From: Haematospirillum jordaniae
GTDB lineage: Bacteria > Pseudomonadota > Alphaproteobacteria > Rhodospirillales > Rhodospirillaceae
DNA length: 64,000 nt
Assembly (NCBI RefSeq): GCF_001611975.1
Contig: NZ_CP014525.1
Span: 2,067,543-2,131,542 of the forward strand
Direction: 5' to 3'
Shown here: one piece after another, positions 35,686 to 45,247 of the stretch
Numbering within the stretch: position 1 is the stretch's first letter
Layout of the letters: every line of letters begins with the position of its first letter
Notes under the pieces: model-generated
The model's database searches: none
Told to the model about the DNA's origin: nothing
What the model saw: only the letters and a program-made list of their open reading frames with translations
Made by a program: the position numbers and the translations under genes

Positions 35686-36785
35686 GTGTGTAACCTGATT
35701 CTGGCCAACAAGCGGGCGGCAACGCGATCCGGTGCCCGACGACAAGCCAACCAGCGCCCGACGCGGCCCATACGGCAACAACGATCCGAATTGGCAAGAA
35801 GCTGCCGCACGGCACGGGTCATATCGGGAACGGTTTCTGCCACTATCCCTGTTACGCCATTCACAAGCCAACCACCGGCCGCAGCAGAGGGTGTAGCCAC
35901 CACAGGAACAGCGCAGCACAGGGCTTCCCAACCAACCAAGCCATCGGTTTCATAATCCGAGGGAATCAACACAACCGAAGCCCGCTGGTAAAAAGGAACA
36001 ACGTCCCGCTGTAATCCGTGAAAAATAACACGATGCCCAACACCGGCACGTTCCGCGAAAGCCATCCAACGCGACACAGGGCCCGCCCCGACAACATCCA
36101 GAACCACATCATCCGCCAGCGGAACGATAGCCAGAATGGCCCGGTCAAGACGCTTACGATGCCAAGCTCCACCGACAAAAAGAATGCGTGTTGATTCCTT
36201 GGGAGGAGGTATTGCGGGAACAAAGCAATACGGATCCGATGCATTCGGCACAACGTGCATCCTGTCCGGAGATATGCCGTGCTTCCGGACCAGATCGCGG
36301 GCAAGGGATGTGGACACAGGAAACAGAAAGACAGCACGGGACGGGTGAAGAACAAAACGCTCCAGCATCATGGCGATCCAGTGGCGCCATCGCTCGTGAT
36401 AATAGCGGGCACATCCGGCAAGCCCAACAACGGCAGCAAGACGTGGATACCAGCTTGATGACAGAAAATGGACCAGAGCGGCGTCTCCTCCCCCATACAG
36501 GGGACTGTCGAGCAGGACATAGTCCATTCCCTGCCGCAACCAGCGACGGGCCATCCACCAGACAAGCAAGAAAGTCAGAAATCGTAAGGATCCATGCCAG
36601 ACCGGAAGAGTGGGTAACCGGATCAGGCGTATTCCCGGCGGCAGGGTGGCCTTGTCGGCAACAGCCGTGACAACCGTCAGGCGTACGGCTGGATGTGACG
36701 CCAAAGCCTGCACCAAGCGCCAGACAGCAACATCTTGCCCTGATCCAAAGGGGCGCAGGGATTGCGTAACCAACATCAGACGCAT
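35682..36785 (-). CDS. glycosyltransferase family 4
   Basis: A 367-residue GT-B glycosyltransferase. The N-terminus RLMLVTQSLRPFGSGQDVAV has the Gly-rich loop. The donor domain contains RILFVGGAWHRKRLDRAI and the E-x7-E stretch in SDYETDGLVGWEALCCAVP. It overlaps the polymerase-like gene upstream by ten bases and the GT9 gene downstream by four. It belongs to the exopolysaccharide operon; sugar specificity is unknown. Confidence 0.86.
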   Translation of the reverse strand: MRLMLVTQSLRPFGSGQDVAVWRLVQALASHPAVRLTVVTAVADKATLPPGIRLIRLPTLPVWHGSLRFLTFLLVWWMARRWLRQGMDYVLLDSPLYGGGDAALVHFLSSSWYPRLAAVVGLAGCARYYHERWRHWIAMMLERFVLHPSRAVFLFPVSTSLARDLVRKHGISPDRMHVVPNASDPYCFVPAIPPPKESTRILFVGGAWHRKRLDRAILAIVPLADDVVLDVVGAGPVSRWMAFAERAGVGHRVIFHGLQRDVVPFYQRASVVLIPSDYETDGLVGWEALCCAVPVVATPSAAAGGWLVNGVTGIVAETVPDMTRAVRQLLANSDRCCRMGRVGRWLACRRAPDRVAARLLARIRLHT

Positions 36786-38134
36786 GGCATAACCGTGCAG
36801 CGCCGGTTGACCGCCAAGCCCAGCGCACTCCAGAACAAGGCTGCCAACACAACAGATTTACCCCCCAGGAAGACAGATGCCAGCATCAGTGACCAGGCAA
36901 AAGACACCATGCCCTGCCCCAAGGCATCACGCTTCTCACCACGACTGGCTGATAGCAGGGTGGCCATCACCAGAGCCAGAAGGGCAATTCCTCCGTCTTC
37001 GACAAGATCCATGGCCCGGCTGTGATGGTAGACCTCTCCCGCATGCGGACTCTGTTCCGGGGCAAACTTGGTCATGGCAGAACCGCTGGCTCCAAACCCA
37101 TACCCGACAAGGAGGACCCCCGGGTTATGAAGCACCTGATCAAGCCAAGCCACCTGCGCGTGCCAACGTTGCAGATAGGTCCCCGTAACAAAGACCCGCC
37201 CCACAGGGCTGTGGGTATGTTCCCACCGAAGGGCAACAGCCTGTATGGCTTCAAGGCCAGGAACGCATACCATCCCGATCAGCAGCAGAACCAAAATGCG
37301 AACCAAGATAGACCGCAGCTGCACCAGAACACTGCCCAACATGGCCCCGGCCAGAACAACCCACGTAAAACGCACCATCGTCAGGACCGTACCTGCCGCA
37401 CATAAAGCCGCCAACCCTGTGCGGACCAGAATCTCGACCACTCCACCAGGTCGGGGACGACATAAAACCCAGGAAAACGCCATGAAGACACCCATGTCCG
37501 TTCCGTTGCCAAAAAAAGCATACGGGCGTAACCAGCCGGCCTCCAGATTGCCCAAGCCATGAGCGCCCGTCACACCAAGGGCACCACCACGGGCCAGAAC
37601 AGAACGCCCGGACTCAATCCAGGCCAGATCCAGCATACTTGGCCCATCCACCATCTGAACGCCCCCCCAAACAAGCCCCGCAATGACCAGAAACAGAGGC
37701 AATCCATAACGTGTCCCGGCTTCCGCTCCACACTGCCGGACCAGAAAATAGAAAACCAGGCAGCCATACTCTTCTTTCCAGTGTGCAAAACGCACCATCC
37801 ATGGAACACGGGAGTCCAGCAGAGCAAGCCCCAAGGTCAAGGCAAGAAGAGCAAAGACCAGATAATCAGTTACACAATCTGCGGGGATAGACCTGCCATT
37901 CACCGTTCCCAGAAAGAACACAAGAAAAACAAAAGTATCGGCTACTATGATCAGGATGTACCAAGCCAGCTCGCTCTGCCCCAGCCACGGGTCAAGAAAC
38001 AGAAGGCGACGCAAGCCATAATTGATGGCCAATCCTGTCAACGCTGCACTGAAGCGGTGCCCTTCACCGCAAGCCGCATACAATAACAGGGTACTGTACA
38101 CCAAGCCGATCAGCAGGACTATTGCTGCGGCCAT
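36776..38134 (-). CDS. O-antigen ligase/polymerase-like membrane protein (Wzy candidate 1)
   Basis: A 452-residue polytopic membrane protein with about eleven to twelve hydrophobic segments. The large periplasmic loop near residue 340 carries LLVGYGFGASGSAMTKFA and VYHHSRAMDLVEDGGIALL, the arrangement seen in O-antigen polymerase and ligase proteins. It should act on undecaprenyl-linked repeat units at the periplasmic face. The start is set at ATG 38134 because it begins the first membrane helix; the open frame runs to 38245. A second protein of this broad type is encoded at 42107-43450. Confidence 0.75.
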   Translation of the reverse strand: MAAAIVLLIGLVYSTLLLYAACGEGHRFSAALTGLAINYGLRRLLFLDPWLGQSELAWYILIIVADTFVFLVFFLGTVNGRSIPADCVTDYLVFALLALTLGLALLDSRVPWMVRFAHWKEEYGCLVFYFLVRQCGAEAGTRYGLPLFLVIAGLVWGGVQMVDGPSMLDLAWIESGRSVLARGGALGVTGAHGLGNLEAGWLRPYAFFGNGTDMGVFMAFSWVLCRPRPGGVVEILVRTGLAALCAAGTVLTMVRFTWVVLAGAMLGSVLVQLRSILVRILVLLLIGMVCVPGLEAIQAVALRWEHTHSPVGRVFVTGTYLQRWHAQVAWLDQVLHNPGVLLVGYGFGASGSAMTKFAPEQSPHAGEVYHHSRAMDLVEDGGIALLALVMATLLSASRGEKRDALGQGMVSFAWSLMLASVFLGGKSVVLAALFWSALGLAVNRRCTVMPCV

Positions 38135-39375
38135 GCCAATACCACTGCATTCGTCGCGTATGACAACGCCAAAAGGCCCAAGAGAGCCGCAACGCCAGAA
38201 GAAGCGCACAGCGGTAAACCAACTATGCAGACGCCACCAGCACACAGCGTTGCCATCAAAACCCGCACATTATCCTGCCTAGCACGCACAAAGATACCCG
38301 TAGCCGCAGCCATTGAAACAGCCACCAAGTAGGTACAAGCCAAAACACCCTCTGCCACGCCAACACCGTGGACTGGCAACGGGATACGCGAGTGTCCTGG
38401 ATCATCCCCAGTAATACAAAGACCGATACACCACAAACAGGAGAATCCAGACAGGGTGCCTCCAAAAACAAGCGCACGCGTCTTGGCCAATCTTTTCTGT
38501 TCTTCGCGCACCAGTCGGGCAAGGCGCGGCTGTAGATACCCTCCAAGGAATGCCACGCCTTGTAAGACAGGCATCATCAGAAGCTGAATCCGTCGCCAAT
38601 CGCCAGCACCTTCCGGCCCGTGAAAAGCCGCAACAGCCAGCACTGGGCCTTGCTGCACCACTAGGGCAACGGGCAAGGCAAGTACCAAGCAAATACCCTT
38701 GCGCATATGCCACGCCAACACACTCTTCAGCACACGCACGCGCAAAGGCGAAAAATGGGCCAGACATCCGATGCTCGTTATTGACAGAACAAGGACTATG
38801 TTATGCGGCGTAACGTCACCCGACAGAACAAGAGTACAGATGGCCAGTGGACACAATCCAACCCAGATCCACACCTTTGGACCTGTGCAGATGCCAGCCT
38901 GCATAAGGCGGCGGTGTAGAAAAACAATCGCCAGACCGGGGGAAAGAAGGAAACCAGAAACTGGTAAGGCAAACCACTGCGCACTTGAAAAGCAAACCAT
39001 CAAGGTACCCGGCAGGGATGCAGCAAGACCAAACCAACCAAAGATAGCCCGCAACATGCGTCCATGCATGCGACTACACCGCCCGCGCTGGCTGAAGGGA
39101 TCCAGAAACAAGGCGGTTAAAATCGAGACACCCACCAACATTCCTGACAGCAGCAGGGCAAACCGCCCATGATCTTCTGGAGAAAGAACAGCAACAGCCA
39201 TGACAGACAGGCCAAAGACAATACAACCACTACAGACATGAAAAAGAATCGACCGCGGAAGAAAGGCCCCATGGCGCAAAAACGCAACGCGCATAACGTG
39301 AAATAAATACAGGAAAAATCTTTTGCGAAAGTTCAAACCGGAACGTTCGTGTTTCGTCCATCCATATGAATTCAT
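38119..39375 (-). CDS. polysaccharide flippase-like membrane protein (Wzx candidate)
   Basis: A 418-residue protein with about eleven to twelve hydrophobic segments, for example GCIVFGLSVMAVAVLSPEDH and FALLLSGMLVGVSILTALFL. The order and length fit a Wzx/MATE-like flippase that moves lipid-linked repeat units across the inner membrane. Sequence motifs for this class are weak, so the call rests on topology and on its place at the head of the exopolysaccharide gene run, divergent from wzc. It overlaps the polymerase-like gene by 16 bases. Confidence 0.65.
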   Translation of the reverse strand: MNSYGWTKHERSGLNFRKRFFLYLFHVMRVAFLRHGAFLPRSILFHVCSGCIVFGLSVMAVAVLSPEDHGRFALLLSGMLVGVSILTALFLDPFSQRGRCSRMHGRMLRAIFGWFGLAASLPGTLMVCFSSAQWFALPVSGFLLSPGLAIVFLHRRLMQAGICTGPKVWIWVGLCPLAICTLVLSGDVTPHNIVLVLSITSIGCLAHFSPLRVRVLKSVLAWHMRKGICLVLALPVALVVQQGPVLAVAAFHGPEGAGDWRRIQLLMMPVLQGVAFLGGYLQPRLARLVREEQKRLAKTRALVFGGTLSGFSCLWCIGLCITGDDPGHSRIPLPVHGVGVAEGVLACTYLVAVSMAAATGIFVRARQDNVRVLMATLCAGGVCIVGLPLCASSGVAALLGLLALSYATNAVVLAWPQQ

Positions 39376-39377
39376 TG

Positions 39378-39430
39378 TCTGTTATTCCGGCACACAATTC
39401 TTCACCGCCCACCATCAATGTGATAACAGA
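39378..39430. repeat. inverted repeat in the divergent wzx-like/wzc control region
   Basis: TCTGTTAT at 39378-39385 and ATAACAGA at 39423-39430 are perfect 8-base inverted copies 37 bases apart, filling most of the 87-base region between two divergent genes. They could be paired operator half-sites; no regulator is known. Confidence 0.4.
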
Positions 39431-39462
39431 ATGGGCGATTTTCTACCACAGAGATGTAACGT

Positions 39463-41631
39463 GTGAGCGGTATTCAGGTGACAGGACAACACAGGGATGA
39501 TGGTGCATTCGATACCATCCTGAGGCTGTTGTGGCGGCGGTGGCGTACTGTTATCTCACCTGCGCTTGTTCTAATGGCAATGACACTTATTGCAGGCGCG
39601 GTCATGCCGCGGCATTACACCGCAACATCTGTCATCATGCTAGACCGGGGACAGCCGGAAAACGTAACAGGTGTCGCAGGTGTAAACCCTGCCTTGCCAC
39701 GCGAGCCTGTCTCCATACTTGGGGAAATAGAGGTTCTGCGTTCTCCGGCACTTATCTCTGCCCTGATAAAGGCTGAAGATCTGGAAAACGACCCAGAATT
39801 TGTTCCAGCCCTTGCACTACAAGAATCCACAGCATGGCTAGATGGATTCTTGGCTGCACTGAAACCAGAACCTGATCCCATACCAGCAGGCGCATCTCCT
39901 GCACTGCATACCGTACGCAAGGCAATATCTGTCAACCAGATGAACCGCGCCTTGGTTATCGGCATTTCTGTCAGCACGCGAGAACCAGCCAAGTCAGCAC
40001 GGCTCTCCAATCGCTTGGTCGAGCTGTACCTAGAACATCAACGCCAGGCCAGGACCGAAGCCGTTATGTCAGTATCGAGCTTTCTCAATGATCGTCTGGA
40101 AAACCTGCGTCAGGCTGTCAACGAAGCCGACGCCAAAGTCACCGTATTCCGGAGTACACATGGCCTTGGACAGAACGGGGAGATTTCCTTGGCCGCACAG
40201 CAGCGCACAGATCTCAACAACCAACTGGTACAGGCCCGTACAACCCGGGTCAGCACGGAAGCAAGACTGGAACGCCTGCGCCTAGCTGCAAATCATGATG
40301 ATCTGGAAAACATGCCTGATGTCCTTCTGTCTCCCACAGTACAGAACCTGAAAGCGCGAGAGGCAGAGCTTAGCCGCACACTAGCCGATCTCAATGCACG
40401 CTATGGAGAGAAACACCCCTATATCCGCGATACTAGGGCACAGCTTGAAGATCTGCGCCGGCGTATAACCAGCGAGGCCATTACCATTCTACGCAGTATG
40501 GAAAATGAGGCATCGATTGCCCGCATCCGCGAACGCAGTCTGACAGCAGAGCTCAGGGATCTGGAAAACCAGCGGCAGACAGAAGGCGAAGCCATGATCC
40601 AGCTCAGGGAACTGGAACGAGAAGCCGAAACCAGCCGTGCCCTGTACCAAACGTTTATGATGCGTATGAAGGAAACCGGCAGCCAAGCCGGTCTCGACAT
40701 ACCAGATACACGGGTTGTCTCCCGCGCTCCGGTTCCTGATCGCCCCGGCGGCACACCACGCGGTGCGCTGGTTATTGCATCCTTCTTTGTCGGCCTCCTG
40801 CCCGGCCTCGTCCTGGCCATCTTGGTCGAACGCCTAGATCGCAAGCTGCGTCACCCACGTGATATCCCCCAGAAGCTTGGCCTTCACCTAGCCGGACTGA
40901 TGCCCCGCGAAACCGCAGCACCACGCAATACCGTGCCACCAGGTAGCACAGCCGAAGAATTACGAGCCCTGATCGCCCGGGTATGGCCAGCCGGTGATGC
41001 CCCTGGACCATCGATACTGGGGGTCACATCGACCCTGCCTGGCGAGGGCAAAACAACGCTGGTATACCGTCTTGGTCAAGTCCTTGCGCGCAGCGGACGC
41101 AAGGTTCTGCTTGTTGACGCCGACCTGCGCCGCCCAGCCCTGACGCCGCTGGCAACAGGCAACCCAGTGGATCCGGATCATTCTTCAGCACCAAATCTGA
41201 TGTCTGTTCTGGCGGGCACACAAACTCCGGAAAGCAGCATTATCTGCTTGCAACAGAACAGCCTGTTCCTTTTACCCGGCGCCATTGCCGGTGCCGCGGC
41301 TCCTGACCTTCTCGAAGGACCGGGCTTTATGAGCTTGCTCCGTTATATGCAGGACAATTTTGACATCGTACTTCTTGATGCGCCCCCCGTTATGCCGGTC
41401 GCAGATGCACGCGTTATGGCGCGCTTTTGCCAAACCATGCTATTTGCCGTGCGCTGGGAAAGCACACCCGACGACGCGATCCAGCAAGCCTTGGAACTGC
41501 TCGATGCCTCCGGTGCCGGTGTCCCTCTCATGGCTGTTATGACCATGATCGACCTGCGTAAACAGGCAACGTATGGCTATGGTGGGTATCGTAAGCATTA
41601 TTCCGCCTATCAAGAATACTATGCATACTAA
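39463..41631 (+). CDS. wzc: Wzc-type polysaccharide co-polymerase with tyrosine kinase domain
   Basis: A 722-residue inner-membrane protein. Residues 1-45 and about 430-455 give two membrane helices flanking a Wzz/GumC-type periplasmic coiled-coil region, with LNARYGEKHPYIRDTRAQLE near residue 313. The C-terminal BY-kinase has Walker A in STLPGEGKTTLVYRLG, Walker A' LLVDADLRRP and Walker B FDIVLLDAPPV. The final 20 residues contain eight Tyr, the expected autophosphorylation cluster. Such proteins control chain length and export together with Wza. The start is GTG 39463. It is the first rightward gene of the export side of the locus. Confidence 0.92.
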   Translation: MSGIQVTGQHRDDGAFDTILRLLWRRWRTVISPALVLMAMTLIAGAVMPRHYTATSVIMLDRGQPENVTGVAGVNPALPREPVSILGEIEVLRSPALISALIKAEDLENDPEFVPALALQESTAWLDGFLAALKPEPDPIPAGASPALHTVRKAISVNQMNRALVIGISVSTREPAKSARLSNRLVELYLEHQRQARTEAVMSVSSFLNDRLENLRQAVNEADAKVTVFRSTHGLGQNGEISLAAQQRTDLNNQLVQARTTRVSTEARLERLRLAANHDDLENMPDVLLSPTVQNLKAREAELSRTLADLNARYGEKHPYIRDTRAQLEDLRRRITSEAITILRSMENEASIARIRERSLTAELRDLENQRQTEGEAMIQLRELEREAETSRALYQTFMMRMKETGSQAGLDIPDTRVVSRAPVPDRPGGTPRGALVIASFFVGLLPGLVLAILVERLDRKLRHPRDIPQKLGLHLAGLMPRETAAPRNTVPPGSTAEELRALIARVWPAGDAPGPSILGVTSTLPGEGKTTLVYRLGQVLARSGRKVLLVDADLRRPALTPLATGNPVDPDHSSAPNLMSVLAGTQTPESSIICLQQNSLFLLPGAIAGAAAPDLLEGPGFMSLLRYMQDNFDIVLLDAPPVMPVADARVMARFCQTMLFAVRWESTPDDAIQQALELLDASGAGVPLMAVMTMIDLRKQATYGYGGYRKHYSAYQEYYAY

Positions 41632-42259
41632 GAAGAACCGCCTTCCTGCCATGATCTATGGACTGATACTGCTGCTGGGTTCAACGATCATGACGGTGGA
41701 ATGGATCCTTGTCCTGCCCGGCTACAGCTTAATGGAGGATCTGTCCCGCAATCATCCTGTATCAAAATCACAGGCACACCTTCTGGCAACTATGCCTGGC
41801 CACATCCCCGAGGCAGCGAGACAACGCGCGGCCGGCCTTACCCTGCTTGGACAGTGGGATCAGGCACAACAGCAGCAGGAAAAGTGGCTTACCCTTTCCC
41901 CTGCCGATGCTTATGGATACCTACGCCTGAGCATCATCGCCCGTATGGCAAAAGATACAGACACATCAGCCCGCGCCTTGGAAATGGCTTTTGGAACTGG
42001 CCGTCATGAGCGGGAACTCATGCTGCCAAGGCTGTTGGAAACCGTAGCTCAGTGGAACAGGCAAGAACATTCTGTACGGGACATGGCACTGAACGACCTT
42101 GCCATGCTATGGCGGTGGGATCGCCCTAGATTGACCCAATCCCTGCCCGTGAACAAGGCCTGGCCCCTGTACAGTCGCGCCTTGTCGGGCACAGCGGCCT
42201 TTGCGGAAGCGATGACCCTGCGTTCCACACCCCAAACCAAGCAACAGGGCAACCCATAG
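41621..42259 (+). CDS. hypothetical single-pass membrane protein linked to wzc
   Basis: A 212-residue protein I cannot name. One membrane helix (MIYGLILLLGSTIMTVEWIL) near the N-terminus is followed by a helical, TPR-like periplasmic part (AARQRAAGLTLLGQWDQAQQ, EKWLTLSPADAYGYLRLSI). The start overlaps the end of wzc by 11 bases, so it is likely co-translated and part of the export machinery. Its 3' end overlaps the convergent ligase-like gene by 153 bases, an unusually long overlap. Confidence 0.6.
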   Translation: MHTKKNRLPAMIYGLILLLGSTIMTVEWILVLPGYSLMEDLSRNHPVSKSQAHLLATMPGHIPEAARQRAAGLTLLGQWDQAQQQQEKWLTLSPADAYGYLRLSIIARMAKDTDTSARALEMAFGTGRHERELMLPRLLETVAQWNRQEHSVRDMALNDLAMLWRWDRPRLTQSLPVNKAWPLYSRALSGTAAFAEAMTLRSTPQTKQQGNP

Positions 42260-43450
42260 ACTATTGGCCGGAATCTGGGGAGCAAAATCAACAAGACCCT
42301 GAACAGCAGCCAGAGCAAGAGCCGAAATCCCGATAGCCGGAGCCGGGTCAGTGCGTACAGCCCGGGCCTGATGCCAACAGATGCGCACCTGGCCAAGAAC
42401 CACAAAAGCCAGAACCAGGAAGGCGGGTATCCCGATCTCGACCGCTAGCTCCAGATACATGTTGTGAGCCCGGTCCCAATGCTGGACCGTTACAACATCA
42501 CGCCAGCCGGTAAAGGCATGGTCAAATCCGCCTCCACCAACACCGGACCACCACTGATCCGCCATGCCTCGCACAAGACAGTCCCACACATGGAAACGGT
42601 CAATATGCTCCAGATCTATTGCAAGCCAACGGTCCGTAACAGCACGCCCAGACACAAGAAGCAGAATCAGAAGAAAAGAAAGAATTCTTACGCTGTCTTT
42701 ATGCTGTGGGCGGCGCAACCAGATCAGTATCATCAAGGCAACAACCAAGGCTGCAAACCCGCCACGGCTCCCTGTCATCAATACAGCGACAAAGGGGACA
42801 GAAACCATGACAGACCTGTATAGGCCCGGCATACGATCCGCAGATCCCAAAACCACCAGACAAACCAAACCAAAGAAACAAGCCGCGGCATTACGGTTTA
42901 TAAACGGACCCGTCAGCACCCCGGTATAAGCTTCCTTCTCCCACAGGACCAACAACCGTCCCGGCAACAGCGTTTCAAGAAGAATGGAGACAAGAGCCCA
43001 GATCAGGCCACCTACAGCCATACCATGCAGCACCCGCACGGCACCGTCAGCCGTATCACGGGCCAAGACAAACCCGAGAAAGAAAACGCCGCCAAGGGAA
43101 GCCAGACGCAGTGCATGCTCAACTGCCGTAACAGGCTGCACGGCCAACGGCACCAGAGAACCCGTCACAGGATAGCTCACAACAGCACCAGGCCAGATCG
43201 GCAAAGCCTGCAGCAGCATCCACACCAGAACGCCCGAGAAAAGAAATAAGGAACGCTGCAGACGCACCGGAGCGTCACGGCGTGCAAGAACCGCCATCAT
43301 GCAGGCACCGGCGATGATTCCCGGCAAATGCCAAACCCACGGACGATTGCTGCCAAAAGGAAGCGGTACCCACAGGGCAAGACCCACCAGAACACATGGC
43401 AGCCACACATGCCACCCCGGGGGCTGATCAGAAAAATCGCTGGTGAACAT
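42107..43450 (-). CDS. O-antigen ligase family membrane protein (Wzy/WaaL candidate 2)
   Basis: A 447-residue polytopic membrane protein with about ten to eleven helices. The periplasmic loop carries GVGGGGFDHAFTGWRDVVTV and DRAHNMYLELAVEIGIPAFL, the hallmark of the Wzy_C/O-antigen ligase family with the conserved His-Asn. It may polymerise repeat units or attach a glycan to its acceptor. It overlaps the wza-like gene by 23 bases at its start. The last 40 residues are hydrophilic, atypical, and lie in the overlap with the convergent gene. Confidence 0.84.
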   Translation of the reverse strand: MFTSDFSDQPPGWHVWLPCVLVGLALWVPLPFGSNRPWVWHLPGIIAGACMMAVLARRDAPVRLQRSLFLFSGVLVWMLLQALPIWPGAVVSYPVTGSLVPLAVQPVTAVEHALRLASLGGVFFLGFVLARDTADGAVRVLHGMAVGGLIWALVSILLETLLPGRLLVLWEKEAYTGVLTGPFINRNAAACFFGLVCLVVLGSADRMPGLYRSVMVSVPFVAVLMTGSRGGFAALVVALMILIWLRRPQHKDSVRILSFLLILLLVSGRAVTDRWLAIDLEHIDRFHVWDCLVRGMADQWWSGVGGGGFDHAFTGWRDVVTVQHWDRAHNMYLELAVEIGIPAFLVLAFVVLGQVRICWHQARAVRTDPAPAIGISALALAAVQGLVDFAPQIPANSLWVALLLGLGCGTQGHRFRKGRCARQGATVQGPGLVHGQGLGQSRAIPPP

Positions 43451-43940
43451 GAATGATGTCTCCGGGCTGAACCGGCATCGTCAAGGAAACTCTCCGGACT
43501 TTTGCATCATCACGGCGAATGCTGATATCATCCTCATCCGCACGGTAGGTGAACCCACCGCCCAGAGCAACCGCCCCCATAACAGACAGCCCGCTGGCCC
43601 ATGGATAGGCACCCGGTTTTTGTACCTCTCCCAGAATGTAGAACGGACGATGGGTTGTAACCTCAAGCGCCACATTGGGTTGACGCAACCACCCGTCTGC
43701 CAAACGACTGACCAGCGATTCCTCCGCTTCCTTGAGGCTCAGACCGCCCAGTGTAACAGGCCCGAGCAGAGGCATCGCCAAGCGCCCGTCGCTATCCAGC
43801 GAGAATGTCCCGGAAAGATTCTCTTCCCCAAAAACCGTCACGCGCACCGTATCGCCAGGCCCCAAGCGGAACATATCAGTTGCCGTGACATGAATAGGCA
43901 TCAGACATATCAGCGCCAGCAGAACGACAAGCCATCGCAT
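43428..43940 (-). CDS. short polysaccharide export protein (Wza-like, one SLBB domain)
   Basis: A 170-residue exported protein with a signal peptide (MRWLVVLLALICLMPIHVTA). It contains the Poly_export domain (FRLGPGDTVRVTVFGEENLS) and one SLBB repeat (FYILGEVQKPGAYPWASG). Classical Wza is about 370 residues with further domains and an outer-membrane helix barrel; this minimal form lacks those and the lipobox Cys. The outer-membrane passage could come from the adjacent beta-barrel protein, with which it overlaps by one base (TAATG). A periplasmic adaptor role is inferred. Confidence 0.87.
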   Translation of the reverse strand: MRWLVVLLALICLMPIHVTATDMFRLGPGDTVRVTVFGEENLSGTFSLDSDGRLAMPLLGPVTLGGLSLKEAEESLVSRLADGWLRQPNVALEVTTHRPFYILGEVQKPGAYPWASGLSVMGAVALGGGFTYRADEDDISIRRDDAKVRRVSLTMPVQPGDIIHVHQRFF

Positions 43941-45247
43941 TATAAACGTACCCCCACACGCGTGGAAAAACGGAGCCTTTGGTAGCTGTACTCCGGCAGG
44001 GATGATGCTTGGTCGTCATCCCTGACATGAAGACTGAGATACCAGTGCGCCCCGAAAGCAAAGCGCGCCTCGGCCTCAATGCTTTGGAGGACATCGCGCC
44101 TCTCGCGGCCAAACCAGGACAGCCACGGGGCGGCCTGCCAATCCGATGTCTGACGGGATATGTGCAGACCAATCTCCAGATTGCGCAGTACCTCATGGCT
44201 GATACCAAGCCTTGCCTCCTTGGACAGGGCACCTGCCCATCCATAAACAGCACCTTCACGGACCCTGTGTTCATACAAGCCGGACAGTGTTGTCAGGGGT
44301 GTTGGCGCAAACACAAAGGACGCCGACCGCACAGATCGGTTTACCGACGGAAAAATGGGGGACAACCAGTGAACCGAGGCACGTCCCGTGGTTATTTCAG
44401 CAATCAGGCGTTCGTTGATATCCATCCCGATACCAATGAAGCGCCGCGCTTCACCAAACCCGAACTCCATGCCATAAGGCTGACGCATGTCATTAATCGA
44501 ATAGTGACGGTCTTCACCAACGAAAAGATCAAGTTGGTCAATCGGGGAAAACCCAGCACGATAAGAGGTACGCATGTCATGTCGGTCCCGGTCATCTTGT
44601 TCAAGCAAGCGACCATCGAACATGGTGCCATCATGATAATCATCACGTTGCACACTGCCCCCCACCATACTGAAGGCACGCACGTGACGGATAAGAGCGC
44701 GCGCTTCCGCCCGATATATGTCAACGGCAACGGGCTCAGCTGCAGCACGTGGCAGGGAGGAATCTCCCGGCATCTCATAACGGCGGCGAGCAGACAGTTC
44801 CCCAGTCATCCAGGAACGATCCCATGCCCTTCCGGTAAGGGATGTATAGGCACCTGCATTATACCACGCACCGAAAGAACCAGACACAGGCTGCACATAC
44901 TCCAGCTCGCCGCCTGTTGTCAGCTGCCAGACATCGGGCCCTGCTCTAACCTTAGCATCAACCGACGTTACAAGACTGGCAATACCATCAGCCTGTGAAG
45001 AGGAGCGGGACTGAGGGTTGCTGTCCCACAACACGGCTTCATGCATACCAAGGTCTAGGTGCATACCATGCCCCTCCCACCCCGGAGGCTGGTAAAGACG
45101 CCGGCGTTCATCTGCCTCCTTCGCCGCTGTTGTTATGGCGGGGAGCCCGGAATGAGTCTTAAGGTCACCAATACCGGCATGTGCCGGTACCAACACCAAC
45201 AGCGGCATAACAAAAAGAAAAAAGGCTCGTAGCAACACACGTCTCAT
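43940..45247 (-). CDS. outer-membrane beta-barrel protein of the polysaccharide locus
   Basis: A 435-residue protein with a signal peptide ending around VLVPAHAG. The mature part has alternating hydrophobic and polar strands with many aromatic girdle residues (GELEYVQPVSGSFGAWYNAG, ASFVFAPTPLTTLSGLYEH) and ends in FSTRVGVRL. It resembles the putative beta-barrel porin family found beside Wza-like genes. It sits between an unknown exported protein and the short Wza-like protein, coupled to both by overlapping stop and start codons. It may be the secretion channel of the locus. Confidence 0.74.
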   Translation of the reverse strand: MRRVLLRAFFLFVMPLLVLVPAHAGIGDLKTHSGLPAITTAAKEADERRRLYQPPGWEGHGMHLDLGMHEAVLWDSNPQSRSSSQADGIASLVTSVDAKVRAGPDVWQLTTGGELEYVQPVSGSFGAWYNAGAYTSLTGRAWDRSWMTGELSARRRYEMPGDSSLPRAAAEPVAVDIYRAEARALIRHVRAFSMVGGSVQRDDYHDGTMFDGRLLEQDDRDRHDMRTSYRAGFSPIDQLDLFVGEDRHYSINDMRQPYGMEFGFGEARRFIGIGMDINERLIAEITTGRASVHWLSPIFPSVNRSVRSASFVFAPTPLTTLSGLYEHRVREGAVYGWAGALSKEARLGISHEVLRNLEIGLHISRQTSDWQAAPWLSWFGRERRDVLQSIEAEARFAFGAHWYLSLHVRDDDQASSLPEYSYQRLRFSTRVGVRL

